Shown here in pieces: positions 1 to 8,629 of a DNA stretch of 32,685 nucleotides. How positions within the stretch are numbered: the first letter of the stretch is position 1; every line of letters begins with the position of its first letter. The stretch is from Acidimicrobiaceae bacterium (GTDB lineage: Bacteria; Actinomycetota; Acidimicrobiia; Acidimicrobiales; RAAP-2): NCBI GenBank assembly GCA_027306585.1, contig DAHUZJ010000062.1, positions 1-32,685 on the forward strand, given 5' to 3'. Position numbers and translations under genes: made by a program. The notes beneath the pieces were generated by a model. The model did no database searches. It saw only the letters and a program-made list of their open reading frames with translations, and was not told where the DNA came from.

Positions 1-171
1 GGTCCGATCGAGGCGGCCCAGCACAGGGCTCAGGAGATCACCTCCAACCCGCAGCTGATGGCCGGCATCGACTCCGCACGAAGAGAGCTGGAGTCGTACC
101 GCAAGTCGAAGTCACCACAGCCCGCGGTGCCGGGATCAACCGCGCTCGGGAAGGACAGACTCTCCAGCTGA
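1..171 (+). CDS. C-terminal end of an unrecognised protein (partial)
   Basis: The frame is open from the first base to a TGA at 169-171, giving 56 residues of a truncated protein. The visible part starts with a charged, probably helical stretch (IEAAQHRAQEITSNPQLM) and ends in a Pro/Ser-rich tail. I do not recognise the family. Base composition is lower in G+C than the rest of the window (about 64% over 1-120 by my count), and the next 250 bases hold a recombinase remnant, so it may belong to the same decayed insertion. It could also be chance coding. Confidence 0.35.
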   Translation, partial: GPIEAAQHRAQEITSNPQLMAGIDSARRELESYRKSKSPQPAVPGSTALGKDRLSS

Positions 172-216
172 CGGCGATCATCAGCATCACGCCCGCACCG
201 GTCGTCCTACCGGGGG

Positions 217-420
217 CTTGCAATCCAACTGGCCGCCCTGGTGAGCGGCCTCGGCAACCTGCTCGACGTGCTCGCCACCGCCGCGCCGGAGGACAAGGCC
301 GAGGTCTACCGCAAGCTCGGGCTCCAGCTCACCTACGACCCGGCCCGCCGGATGGTGATCGTCGAGTCGCGCCTCGGGCCGAGCGGGCAACCGCTCACAC
401 GAGGTCCACGACCAAGAGGC
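217..420 (+). pseudogene. Serine recombinase C-terminal remnant
   Basis: The frame reads LAALVSGLGNLLDVLATA, then DKAEVYRKLGLQLTYDPARR and a short VESRLG end. This matches the extreme C-terminus of large serine recombinases of actinobacterial mobile elements, where a '..DKAEVYxxLGLxLTYxP..' block is common. The N-terminal resolvase domain with its catalytic serine and the zinc-ribbon and DNA-binding parts are missing: the same frame has a stop at 169-171 and the sequence just after it is not recombinase-like. Downstream the frame continues open through the tRNA-Leu gene, where the translation is only antisense tRNA. The placement against a tRNA 3' end suggests the edge of an old integrated element. 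Confidence 0.6.
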
Positions 421-477
421 GGCCCAACCGCCAGCACCATCGAAGCGCCAGGCACCGAGGCCGTGGGCGAACGTCAG

Positions 478-561
478 TGTCGGAGGGGGGACTTGAACCC
501 CCACGCCCTTGCGGGCACCAGCCCCTCAAGCTGGCGCGTCTGCCTATTCCGCCACTCCGAC
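478..561 (-). tRNA. tRNA-Leu (anticodon GAG)
   Basis: On the minus strand the sequence folds as a class II tRNA. The acceptor stem GTCGGAG (561-555) pairs with CTCCGAC (485-479) and the discriminator is A at 478. The anticodon stem CCAGC/GCTGG closes a 7-base loop TTGAGGG with GAG at the anticodon position. A long variable arm (TGCCCGCAAGGGCG) is followed by the T arm with GTTCAAGTC. The length is 84 bases and CCA is not encoded. It reads leucine CUC/CUU codons. It lies downstream of the peptide-binding protein gene on the same strand. Confidence 0.95.
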
Positions 562-571
562 GAGAGGGACG

Positions 572-577
572 ATGCTA
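572..577 (-). promoter_or_regulatory. Candidate -10 box of tRNA-Leu
   Basis: TAGCAT on the minus strand ends 10 bases before the first tRNA base at 561. It fits the TAnnnT pattern seen before many starts in this window. No convincing -35 was found. Confidence 0.4.
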
Positions 578-643
578 GCGCGCCCCGTGAAGGCCACCGC
601 CGCACCGGCACCGGCACACCGGCACCGGCCGCCCCGGGCGCGG

Positions 644-2707
644 TCACTGCGACGGTGTCTGTGTCTTTGCCGCTCGAGGGCTGGTGGGGGGCACCTTGAG
701 GCCCCACGTGGTCACCGTCGTGAGGAGGTTCGGCCCGTTGGGGTCGGCCACCACGCCACCCACCGATCCGGACCACGACAGGACCGTCGGCTCGGTGAAG
801 AGGGGCAACGCGACCATCTGTTGCCACAGGAGCATGTCGGCGTTCGTGTACAGCGGGGAGGCGTCCACCGGGTTGAGCTGCTGGGACGCCTGCACGAGGA
901 GGTTGTCGAGCGTCGGGTCCTGGAAGTTGGACCAGTCCTGCGACCCGCCATGGCCCGGTGCCCCGAGGAGCGTCGTGTACCAGGCGATGGCTGTGCTGCC
1001 GTAGGGGGTGGCGTGCATCGGCAGCAGTGCCATGTCGGCGGCGCCGCTGGCGAGGGCGCTCCCTGCGGCGGTGGCGGTGGGCTCGTCCACCACGGTGGTG
1101 GGGATGCCGGCCGCCTGGAGCTGATGGACCAGCAGCGGCGCGGTCCGCGCCGCCCACGAGTCGCCGGTGTCGACGGCCATGCGAAGCGTCAGCACCCGCC
1201 CGTTCTGCTGCCGCCACGTCCCGTCGGCTTGGCGGGCGAAGCCGACCTCCGAGAGCAGCCGGCCTGCCGTGGTGAGGTCGGCGGTGGTGGGGAAAGGATC
1301 CTGGGGGGTCGGCGTGCTCGGGAGGGTGGTGGTCGTGGCGGCCGACTGCCCGGCGATCTGGATCGGCAGCTGCCGGGGCGAGGGGTACCCGCTCTGGTTC
1401 TCGGCGTAGAGGTGGCTCACGGCCGGGACGATGGAGGTGTCCGCCCACCCGACGATCTGGTTCACGAGCTGTTGGCGGTCGATGGCGTGGGCGACGGCCT
1501 GTCGCACCGCGACGGCCGAGGTCTCGGGCCCGGTGGTGGAGAATTCGAGCTGAAGGAATGTCGTGGTCTCCTGGCCCTGGCTCTCGAGGGTCGGGGACGC
1601 CGTGACCCGTTGCACGAACTGCCGGTCGAAGCCGCGTGGCAGGGCGACCTGTACCCGGCCCTTGGCCACCCAGCCGGCCAACTGGGCTGGACTGCTGGCG
1701 AACTTGATCACGATCCGCCGGGCGTAGCCAGGCTGCTCCCACCACCGCCGGTTGCGGACCAGCACCACCTGCTTGCCCGGCACAGCCGAGCTGATCACGT
1801 ACGGGCCACCGGACAGGTCGATCGAAGGGTTCACGGTGGTGCAGGACGGCGTCCAGCCCACCTTCTGCAGGACGTGGGCGGGGAGCAGGTCGTCGAACAG
1901 TGCCTGCCAGTCGGCGTACGGGGTGCGGAAGACGACGGTCACCGTGCGCCCGTGGTTGCTGCCCTTGACCGACTTGATCTGGCGGTAGCCCATGAGGGTG
2001 CCTGTCGTCCCTGTGGCCCCCGGCAGCGTTGTCGGGCCGGTCGCCACCGGCGCCGTCGTGGTCGTGGTCGTGGACGCCGTCCCAGCGCTGCCCGTCCCAC
2101 CGCTCGTCGAGGTGCTGGTGGACGACGTGGGCGAGCCCGACGAGCCCGCTGTCGGTGCGGCGGTTGTGGACGCCGCCGAGCCGATGGGCCCGCCGGTGCC
2201 TCGCTCCTGCTGCCACGTGTAGATGAAGTCGGCGGCGGAGATGGGCACGCCGTCCGACCACACCGCCTTGGGGTTGATGCTGTAGACGACGGTCTGAGGG
2301 CTGGTGCTCTGGAGCTCCGCCTGGTTGATGACGGCCGGGTCGTATGTCGGTTGGTCCTTGGCGTTGACCTGGAAGGCGCTCGGCAGCACCGGCGCGAGCA
2401 CCAGACGGTCGGCCCACGTGTCGCCGCTCGCCACGTCCGGGTTGCAGCCGGTGGGCGCTTCGTCGATGCCCACGGTCAGGGTGCCACCGGTCCCGACGAC
2501 CCAGGGGACGGTGGTCGACGTGGCCGACGCAGACGTCAACGCACCGGTCGGTGGCGTCGCACCGGCCACCGGCGTGGATGCTGCAGCCGCCGGGCCACCA
2601 TCGGCCCCGACGGTCATGACGGCCACCAGCGCCAGACCTGCGAGTCCGGCTAGGAGCACCGAGCGGCCGCGTCCCGCAAGGCCGGGCAGCCGGCCCGGCA
2701 GCCTCAC
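644..2707 (-). CDS. ABC transporter substrate-binding protein, family 5 (oligopeptide type)
   Basis: 687 residues. This is the extracytoplasmic solute-binding component of a peptide/nickel-type ABC importer (SBP_bac_5 fold). A basic N-terminus and hydrophobic core (about residues 16-35) followed by Ala-rich sequence give a Sec signal. There is no Cys lipobox, unlike most actinobacterial binding proteins. The mature part has TLTVGIDEAPTGCNPD near 76, the family block AVWSDGVPISAADFIYTW near 149-165, and RTVTVVFRTPYADWQALF later. A Ser/Thr/Gly-rich insert of about 65 residues (171-237) interrupts the domain. The GTG start at 2707 overlaps the secG stop by four bases (GTGA), so it is probably translated from the secG message. 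No permease or ATPase for it is in the window, and the ligand is unknown. Confidence 0.85.
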   Translation of the reverse strand: MRLPGRLPGLAGRGRSVLLAGLAGLALVAVMTVGADGGPAAAASTPVAGATPPTGALTSASATSTTVPWVVGTGGTLTVGIDEAPTGCNPDVASGDTWADRLVLAPVLPSAFQVNAKDQPTYDPAVINQAELQSTSPQTVVYSINPKAVWSDGVPISAADFIYTWQQERGTGGPIGSAASTTAAPTAGSSGSPTSSTSTSTSGGTGSAGTASTTTTTTAPVATGPTTLPGATGTTGTLMGYRQIKSVKGSNHGRTVTVVFRTPYADWQALFDDLLPAHVLQKVGWTPSCTTVNPSIDLSGGPYVISSAVPGKQVVLVRNRRWWEQPGYARRIVIKFASSPAQLAGWVAKGRVQVALPRGFDRQFVQRVTASPTLESQGQETTTFLQLEFSTTGPETSAVAVRQAVAHAIDRQQLVNQIVGWADTSIVPAVSHLYAENQSGYPSPRQLPIQIAGQSAATTTTLPSTPTPQDPFPTTADLTTAGRLLSEVGFARQADGTWRQQNGRVLTLRMAVDTGDSWAARTAPLLVHQLQAAGIPTTVVDEPTATAAGSALASGAADMALLPMHATPYGSTAIAWYTTLLGAPGHGGSQDWSNFQDPTLDNLLVQASQQLNPVDASPLYTNADMLLWQQMVALPLFTEPTVLSWSGSVGGVVADPNGPNLLTTVTTWGLKVPPTSPRAAKTQTPSQ

Positions 2708-2934
2708 TGCAGTCGAAGGTCGAGGACGAGGGTGGTGAGGGCGAAGATCACGGCAACGGTGACCGTGATCCGGTCCAGGTTGCGCTCCACCACGGTCGAT
2801 CCCTGTGCCGCTGCGCCCACGCTGCCGCCGAACATGTCCGACAGCCCGCCGCCCTTCCCGCTGTGCATCAGGATGAGGAAGATGAGAGCGACCGCGGACA
2901 GGATCTCGATGACGATGTAGACCCACGTCAACAC
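2704..2934 (-). CDS. secG: Preprotein translocase subunit SecG
   Basis: 76 residues with two hydrophobic helices (roughly 1-22 and 53-73). Between them is the SecG hallmark loop HSGKGGGLSDMFGGS. It is the small auxiliary membrane subunit of SecYEG and supports SecA-driven export. I chose GTG at 2934 because a GAGGAG ribosome site (2948-2943) lies eight bases upstream; a TTG at 2940 in the same frame is only two bases from that site. tpiA lies 154 bases upstream, with palindromes between. The stop overlaps the next gene, a secreted binding protein, by four bases. The tpiA-secG order is common in Gram-positive bacteria. Confidence 0.95.
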   Translation of the reverse strand: MLTWVYIVIEILSAVALIFLILMHSGKGGGLSDMFGGSVGAAAQGSTVVERNLDRITVTVAVIFALTTLVLDLRLQ

Positions 2935-3088
2935 GCGCAAAGCTCCTCTACCTGGACTTACGGCCGTTCGAACGGCGCTGTGCCCCCGCGCGAGGGGGGC
3001 TCACGAACGGTAGCAGGCGATGGGCTGCCGCTGGCGTCGAGCCCCACGCAGCCTCAGGAGCGGGGCCCGCACGGTGCGCCGAGAGGCC
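2935..3088 (-). promoter_or_regulatory. tpiA-secG intergenic region with palindromes
   Basis: In the direction of transcription this gap holds a TACCGT box (3012-3007), then a G/C hairpin with a six-base stem (3000-2995 with 2987-2982). Next comes a perfect 14-base palindrome GCCGTTCGAACGGC (2976-2963) and the GAGGAG ribosome site of secG (2948-2943). A further GAACGG half-site lies at 3004-3009. The hairpin has no U-run, so a classical terminator is not supported. An internal secG promoter with an operator, or a processing site, fits better. This is inference from sequence alone. Confidence 0.45.
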
Positions 3089-3901
<813 letters not shown>

Positions 3902-3905
3902 CGGA

Positions 3906-5120
3906 TCAGCCGGTGGAGCCGGTGGAGCCGGTGGGACGGTTGGGGGCGTTGGGGGCGGCACGCAGCGCCGCCAATCCAGGCAGGTCGCCGTGCTCGACGT
4001 ACTCGAGCGACGCCCCGCCACCCGTCGAGCAGAAGTCGATACGGCCGGCCAGCCCCAGGTGGTCGAGGGCGCTCACGCTGTCGCCGCCCCCCACCACGGT
4101 GAAGCCCTCACAGCGGGCGACGGCCTCGGCGACGCGCCGGGTGCCTGCGGCGAACCGCTCGTCCTCGACCACGCCGAGTGGGCCGTTCCACAGCACCGTG
4201 CCGGCGCCAGCAATGGCGGCAGCGAACGCCTCGGCCGTCTCGGGCCCGACGTCCAGCCCCTTCCAGCTGTCCGGGATGTCGGTGGCGAACACCTCGGTGT
4301 CGCCCTTGGGCCCGTCCGCCGCCTCGGCGCCGAAGGTGCCGCCCGGCTCGAGCGCGACCACGTCGCTCGGCAGCAGGAGCCGGACGCCCGACGCCAGCAG
4401 CTCCCGGCACTCGTCCACCCGCGAGTCGTCGACGAGGGAGGCGCCCACCTCGTGGCCCATGGCGAGCAAGAACGTGAAGGCCATGGCCCCGCCGACGGCC
4501 AGCACGTCGACCTTGGTGGCCAGCGCCCGCAGGACGCCGAGCTTGTCGCCCACCTTCGCCCCACCGACCACGGCGACGAATGGCCGCCGGGGCTCGTCGA
4601 GGAGGCTCCCGAGGACCGCGACCTCCTCGGCCAGCCGCCGCCCGGCGGCACTGGGCAGCGACCGCGGCGGCCCGACCACGGAGGCGTGGGCACGGTGGGT
4701 GACGCCGAAGGCCTCGTTGACGTACGCGTCCTGGCCGGCCACGAGCTGCGCCACGAACGCCGGGTCGTCGGACGTCTCGCCGGGGGAGAAGCGGAGGTTG
4801 TCGAGGAGGGCGACGCCCGGGCAGAGCTCGTCGAGCCGGGCGCGGACCGGTTCCATCGACCAGCGCTGGTCGGGGGCGCCCTTGGGCCGCCCGAGATGGC
4901 TGCACGCGGTGACGGTCGCCCCGCGCTCGAGCAGCCACCGCAAGGTCGGCAGGGCGGCGGAGATGCGGAAGTCGTCGTCCACCACCGTCCGGCCGGCCCG
5001 TTCGGCCAACGGGACGTTGAAGTCCACCCGGACGAGGACCCGCTTGCCGTCGACGTCGCCGAGGTCCTCGAGGAGGGGCAGTCCTTCGAGTGGGCCGGGC
5101 CGGGCCGGCGCTGCGCTCAC
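3906..5120 (-). CDS. pgk: Phosphoglycerate kinase
   Basis: 404 residues. It transfers phosphate from 1,3-bisphosphoglycerate to ADP in lower glycolysis. Visible signatures are KRVLVRVDFNVPL near the N-terminus, ACSHLGRPKG, LDNLRFSPGE, GGAKVGDKLGVL, GPLGVVEDERFA, and the nucleotide-binding GGGDSVSAL and STGGGASLEYVE near the C-terminus. The GTG start at 5120 overlaps the gap stop (GTGA), implying coupled translation. The C-terminus carries an unusual tail after the conserved LPGLAALR: NAPNRPTGSTGSTG, encoded by near-perfect 9-base repeats at about 3909-3930. The tail is probably dispensable. Confidence 0.97.
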   Translation of the reverse strand: MSAAPARPGPLEGLPLLEDLGDVDGKRVLVRVDFNVPLAERAGRTVVDDDFRISAALPTLRWLLERGATVTACSHLGRPKGAPDQRWSMEPVRARLDELCPGVALLDNLRFSPGETSDDPAFVAQLVAGQDAYVNEAFGVTHRAHASVVGPPRSLPSAAGRRLAEEVAVLGSLLDEPRRPFVAVVGGAKVGDKLGVLRALATKVDVLAVGGAMAFTFLLAMGHEVGASLVDDSRVDECRELLASGVRLLLPSDVVALEPGGTFGAEAADGPKGDTEVFATDIPDSWKGLDVGPETAEAFAAAIAGAGTVLWNGPLGVVEDERFAAGTRRVAEAVARCEGFTVVGGGDSVSALDHLGLAGRIDFCSTGGGASLEYVEHGDLPGLAALRAAPNAPNRPTGSTGSTG

Positions 5121-6148
5121 CGGGCCCTCCGCTGTCCCCCGACGATCAGGGCGAGGTCGACGAGGCGGTTCGAGTACCCCCACTCGTTGTCGTACCAGCC
5201 CTGCACCTTGACGAGGGTCCGGTCGCCGAGCGGCTGCACCATCGTGAGGCCGGCGTCGAACGTGCACGAGGCCGGGCTGCCCACGATGTCGGAGGAGACG
5301 AGGGGGTCCTCGCTGTAGACGAGGATGCCGCCGGACAGGGGGCCGTCCGCTGCCGCAGTGGCGAAGGCGCCGTTCACCGTGGCGACGTCCACCGTGCCGC
5401 CCACCACGGCGGTGAAGTCGGTGACCGATCCCACCGGGACGGGCACCCGGAGGGCGGCGCCGTCGAGCCGGCCCTTCATCGCCTCGAGCACCAGGCCGGT
5501 GGCACGGGCGGCTCCCGTCGACGCCGGCACGATGTTGACGGCGGCCGCCCGGGCCCGGCGCAGGTCGCGGTGGGCCAGGTCGAGGAGGTTCTGGTCGTTG
5601 GTGTAGGCGTGGACCGTCGTCATGAGGCCCGCCTCGATGCCGAACGCGTCGTCGAGGACCTTCACCATGGGCACGAAGCAGTTGGTCGTGCAGGAGGCGT
5701 TGGAGACCACGACGTGGCGGTCGGGATCGAAGTCGGCGTCGTTGACCCCGACGACGAACGAGCCGTCGGCGTCCGACGAGGGGGCCGAGATCACGACCCT
5801 GTCGGCGCCGCCCTTCAGGTGGGCGGCCGCCGCGTCCCGCGAGGTGAACAGGCCGGTGGACTCGACCACGACCTCCACCCCGAGCTCGCCCCAGGGGAGC
5901 GCCGCCGGGTCCTTCTCGGCCAGCACCTTCATCCGGCGCCCCGCCACCACGAGGTCGCCGCCGTCCACCTCGACCGGGGCGTCGAGGCGGCCCTGGGTCG
6001 AGTCGAACCGCAGCAGCTGGGCGTTGGTCTCCGCCGAGGTGAGGTCGTTGACCGCCACCACCTCGAGATCGGCGCCCGTGGCCAGCGCGGCCCGGACGAA
6101 GTTCCGCCCGATGCGGCCGAACCCGTTGATGCCGACACGTACCGTCAT
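5117..6148 (-). CDS. gap: Glyceraldehyde-3-phosphate dehydrogenase, NAD type
   Basis: 343 residues. It oxidises and phosphorylates glyceraldehyde-3-phosphate. The Rossmann motif GINGFGRIGR starts at residue 6. Asp35 in VAVNDL suggests NAD rather than NADP preference. The nucleophile is Cys153 in SNASCTTNC, with His180 in TTVHAYT as catalytic base, and NEWGYSNR closes the protein. ATG at 6148 is preceded by GGGGAGGAG (6166-6158) and a closer GGAG. yvcK ends 56 bases upstream. In most actinobacteria whiA sits between yvcK and gap; here there is no room for it. Confidence 0.97.
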   Translation of the reverse strand: MTVRVGINGFGRIGRNFVRAALATGADLEVVAVNDLTSAETNAQLLRFDSTQGRLDAPVEVDGGDLVVAGRRMKVLAEKDPAALPWGELGVEVVVESTGLFTSRDAAAAHLKGGADRVVISAPSSDADGSFVVGVNDADFDPDRHVVVSNASCTTNCFVPMVKVLDDAFGIEAGLMTTVHAYTNDQNLLDLAHRDLRRARAAAVNIVPASTGAARATGLVLEAMKGRLDGAALRVPVPVGSVTDFTAVVGGTVDVATVNGAFATAAADGPLSGGILVYSEDPLVSSDIVGSPASCTFDAGLTMVQPLGDRTLVKVQGWYDNEWGYSNRLVDLALIVGGQRRAR

Positions 6149-6204
6149 GTCACTCCGCTCCTCCCCGTTGCACCGGCTCCCTCCGGTCGGTCACGCACGG
6201 CCGC

Positions 6205-7080
6205 CTATGGCAGCAGATCCGCGAGGGCGCGGGCCAGTCTTGCAGGATCGTGGACGAGGCCGTTGGAGCTCGTCAGCCGGCGGTCGACGACCGGGACGGC
6301 GGGGCCGGCCTCCGACACTCCCTGGTCACCCAGCGGTACGCCCGCCGTCGAGTCGTACAGCACCACGTCGACGGTCACGCCGTGGGCCTGGAGCGCCGCC
6401 ACGTGCGACGCCACGTCGAACCCTTCGGTCTCGGGCAGCTGCGGGCGCAGGTTGCAGACGTACACCCGCTGGGCCGCCGTCGACGCCAGCGCCTCGGCGA
6501 TGCCGGGCACGGCGGCGGCCGCGAGGACGCTCGTGAACAGCGAACCAGGCCCGATCACCACCTGGTCGGCCTTCCCGAGCGCGCTGACGGCGTCGGGGGG
6601 CGGGCTGCAGTCGGCGGGGACGAGGGAGACGCGGCGGATCCGCCCCGCCCGCGACACCGCGACCTGGCCGTTGACCTCGCCCGCCTCGCCGACGGCCCGG
6701 AGGACGACCTTCTCGGTCGTGGCCGGCAGCACCCGGCCCGACGCGCCGAGGAGCGCCGCCGCCTCGTCGACCGCCACCACCAGGTCGCCAGCCGCCGTGA
6801 CCAGCCCGGCCAGGACCAGGTTGCCCAGGGCGTGACCGGCCAGGTCGCCCTCCCCGAAGCGATGCTCGAACGCCTGGGCCAGCAGCGAGTCGTCCGCCAG
6901 GGCGACGAGGCACTTGCGCATGTCGCCCAGGGCCACCACGTCGAGCTGCTCGCGCAGCCGGCCGGTCGACCCGCCGTCGTCGGCGACCGACACGATGGCC
7001 GTCACGTCGTCGGCGTAGTGCCGGGCGGCCCGCAGGGTCACCGCCGTCCCGTGGCCGCCACCGAGGGCGACGACCCGCAT
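6205..7080 (-). CDS. yvcK: YvcK/CofD-like UDP-sugar-binding regulator
   Basis: 291 residues, a little shorter than typical YvcK (310-330). Family features visible are the N-terminal LGGGHGTAVTLRA loop, IVSVADDGGSTGRLR, the LGDMRKCLVALAD block, FGEGDLAGHALGNLVLAGL and VIGPGSLFTSVL. In Bacillus and mycobacteria these proteins bind UDP-GlcNAc and tie central carbon state to cell wall synthesis. In actinobacteria the gene normally sits between rapZ and whiA; neither is here. Its ATG shares one base with the ugpB stop (TGATG), so it is probably translated by ribosomes finishing the transport protein. The name is a family assignment; a biochemical role is not shown by sequence. Confidence 0.93.
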   Translation of the reverse strand: MRVVALGGGHGTAVTLRAARHYADDVTAIVSVADDGGSTGRLREQLDVVALGDMRKCLVALADDSLLAQAFEHRFGEGDLAGHALGNLVLAGLVTAAGDLVVAVDEAAALLGASGRVLPATTEKVVLRAVGEAGEVNGQVAVSRAGRIRRVSLVPADCSPPPDAVSALGKADQVVIGPGSLFTSVLAAAAVPGIAEALASTAAQRVYVCNLRPQLPETEGFDVASHVAALQAHGVTVDVVLYDSTAGVPLGDQGVSEAGPAVPVVDRRLTSSNGLVHDPARLARALADLLP

Positions 7081-8564
7081 CAGGACCCTCCGATGCGCTG
7101 GTTGTACCTCGCGAGGACGCGGTCGATCTTGGACGCCGCGGTCGCCACCGCCTTGGTCGGCGACACGCCCTGCTGGAACATCGACTCCTCGGTGGTGAGC
7201 TCCGCCTGGCGCACCTGGGGGTACGGGCCGATGGCGGCCCCGGCGGTGGCGTTCGACCGGAGCCCGTGGAGCAGCTGCTCGTAGGCCACCTTGTACCCAG
7301 GCTGTGTCTGCCACAGCTTCTGCACCGTGGCCGTCTCGGTGGAGGACGTGCGGATGGGGATGTACCCGGTGCCCGCCGCCCACGTCGCCTGGGATGTCGT
7401 GCTGTCGAGGAAGGTGATGTACTGCCACGCCGCGGCCTGCTGCACCTTGGGGACCCGGTTGGAGATGTAGAGCGCCGAGCCGCCCGGCTCGATGCCGCCC
7501 TTCACCTTGGTGCTGAAGACGGGGAACGGCGCCACGCCGAGCTGGACGTTGGGGAACTTCCCCGTGGCGAGGAGGGCGGTGACCGTGCCGAGGACGGCCG
7601 GGGTGTCGATGGTCATGCCCGACTGGCCGGCCCCGATGGCCACCAGGTTGTCGAAGCCGGTGGGGCCCGTGGCCAGGTTGGTCACGGCGTCGCCGCTCCG
7701 TACGATCTCGTCGAGGTCTGTCCAGATCTTGCGGGCTGCGGCGCCGCTGAAGACCGCCTTGGTGGCACGGCCGGTCCGCCCGTTGCCGTTGTTCACGAAG
7801 TACTGGTTGGCGGTCGCCAGCCAGGTCTCGAGGTGCCAGGGGTCGAGCTTCAGGCTCATCCCCGTCCCGTGGGCCTTCAAGGCCTTCGCATCGGCCACGA
7901 GCTGTCCGAGTGTGGCAGGAGGGGAGGAGATACCGGCGGCTTGGAAGGACAGCTTGTTGTAGAAGAGGACGGGCGTGGAGACGGCGAACGGCATCCCCAC
8001 CTGCACGCCGCCGACCTTGAAGGCATCGAGCACGCGTGGGAGGAAGTCCGCGGTGCCGTAGTGCGTCGCCTTCATGCAGGCCTGTACCGGCAGCGCCGAG
8101 CGCGAGTCGGTGATCGCCTGGAGGTCGGTGCTTGTCAGCTGCACGACGTCGGGCAGCTGCCCGTTGCTGAGGCCGGCTTGGTACTTTGTCCAGGTTGTTG
8201 TGTAGCTGGGCTGTTGCACCAGTGTCACGTGGACCTTCGACTGCGACGAGTTGAACTTGTCGGTCAGTGTGGCCAAGGTCTTCCCGTTGGCTGTCACCAT
8301 CGACTCCCAGAAGTCGATGTTCACCGTCCCTTTGTGGTGGGCCAGTGTCTTCAGCGGGCACAGGGACGCCGGGGCACCGGACGAAGCGGCGGCCCCGGCC
8401 ACCGGCACGGCGGGGCCTGGTCCGGCCAGGACGACCCCGCCGAGAAGGGCGGCGAGGGCGGCGCCCAGCGCCGCGTGCCGGAGCGGCCGACCGGCCTCGC
8501 ACCGGCGAGGGGCACGGCGACGGCCGTGGTCGTCGTGTCGAACAGGGTGCGAGGTGGCGGCCAT
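7080..8564 (-). CDS. ugpB: UgpB-like glycerol-3-phosphate/sugar-binding protein
   Basis: About 494 residues. It is an extracytoplasmic family 1 binding protein delivering substrate to the permease pair encoded just upstream. The signal region is a long basic N-terminus followed by HAALGAALAALLGGVVLAG. Similarity to UgpB is visible in NIDFWESM (compare EFWHSM), LTDKFNSSQ, MPFAVSTPVLFYNKLSFQAAG, SGMTIDTPAVLG and GTGYIPI. I recall these blocks from E. coli UgpB. The start is uncertain: ATG 8564 has GGAG almost touching it, and ATG 8606 would add 14 residues. No clear lipobox is seen. The ligand could be glycerol-3-phosphate, a glycerophosphodiester (as for mycobacterial Ugp) or a sugar. Confidence 0.8.
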   Translation of the reverse strand: MAATSHPVRHDDHGRRRAPRRCEAGRPLRHAALGAALAALLGGVVLAGPGPAVPVAGAAASSGAPASLCPLKTLAHHKGTVNIDFWESMVTANGKTLATLTDKFNSSQSKVHVTLVQQPSYTTTWTKYQAGLSNGQLPDVVQLTSTDLQAITDSRSALPVQACMKATHYGTADFLPRVLDAFKVGGVQVGMPFAVSTPVLFYNKLSFQAAGISSPPATLGQLVADAKALKAHGTGMSLKLDPWHLETWLATANQYFVNNGNGRTGRATKAVFSGAAARKIWTDLDEIVRSGDAVTNLATGPTGFDNLVAIGAGQSGMTIDTPAVLGTVTALLATGKFPNVQLGVAPFPVFSTKVKGGIEPGGSALYISNRVPKVQQAAAWQYITFLDSTTSQATWAAGTGYIPIRTSSTETATVQKLWQTQPGYKVAYEQLLHGLRSNATAGAAIGPYPQVRQAELTTEESMFQQGVSPTKAVATAASKIDRVLARYNQRIGGS

Positions 8565-8629
8565 CTCCGCCAGCCTGCCATCTCGGTGCCGGGGGAAGTA
8601 GGGCATTCGGACTCGGCGAGGGTGGGGCG

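Noticed and set aside
478-699. C-terminal protein sequence CRRGDLNPHALAG continuing the recombinase frame
   Set aside because: It is the antisense translation of the tRNA-Leu gene, not a real protein domain.
474-2417. Very long open frames opposite or out of frame with real genes throughout the window, for example inside the binding protein, recN, pyrG and ispH
   Set aside because: At this base composition stops are rare in shadow frames. Their translations are Arg/Pro/Ala/Gly-rich without family motifs, whereas the frames I kept carry catalytic signatures.
3902-4021. N-terminal extension of TpiA by 40 residues
   Set aside because: It runs through the pgk 3' end in another frame and is Pro-rich; GTG 3901 gives a normal protein start.
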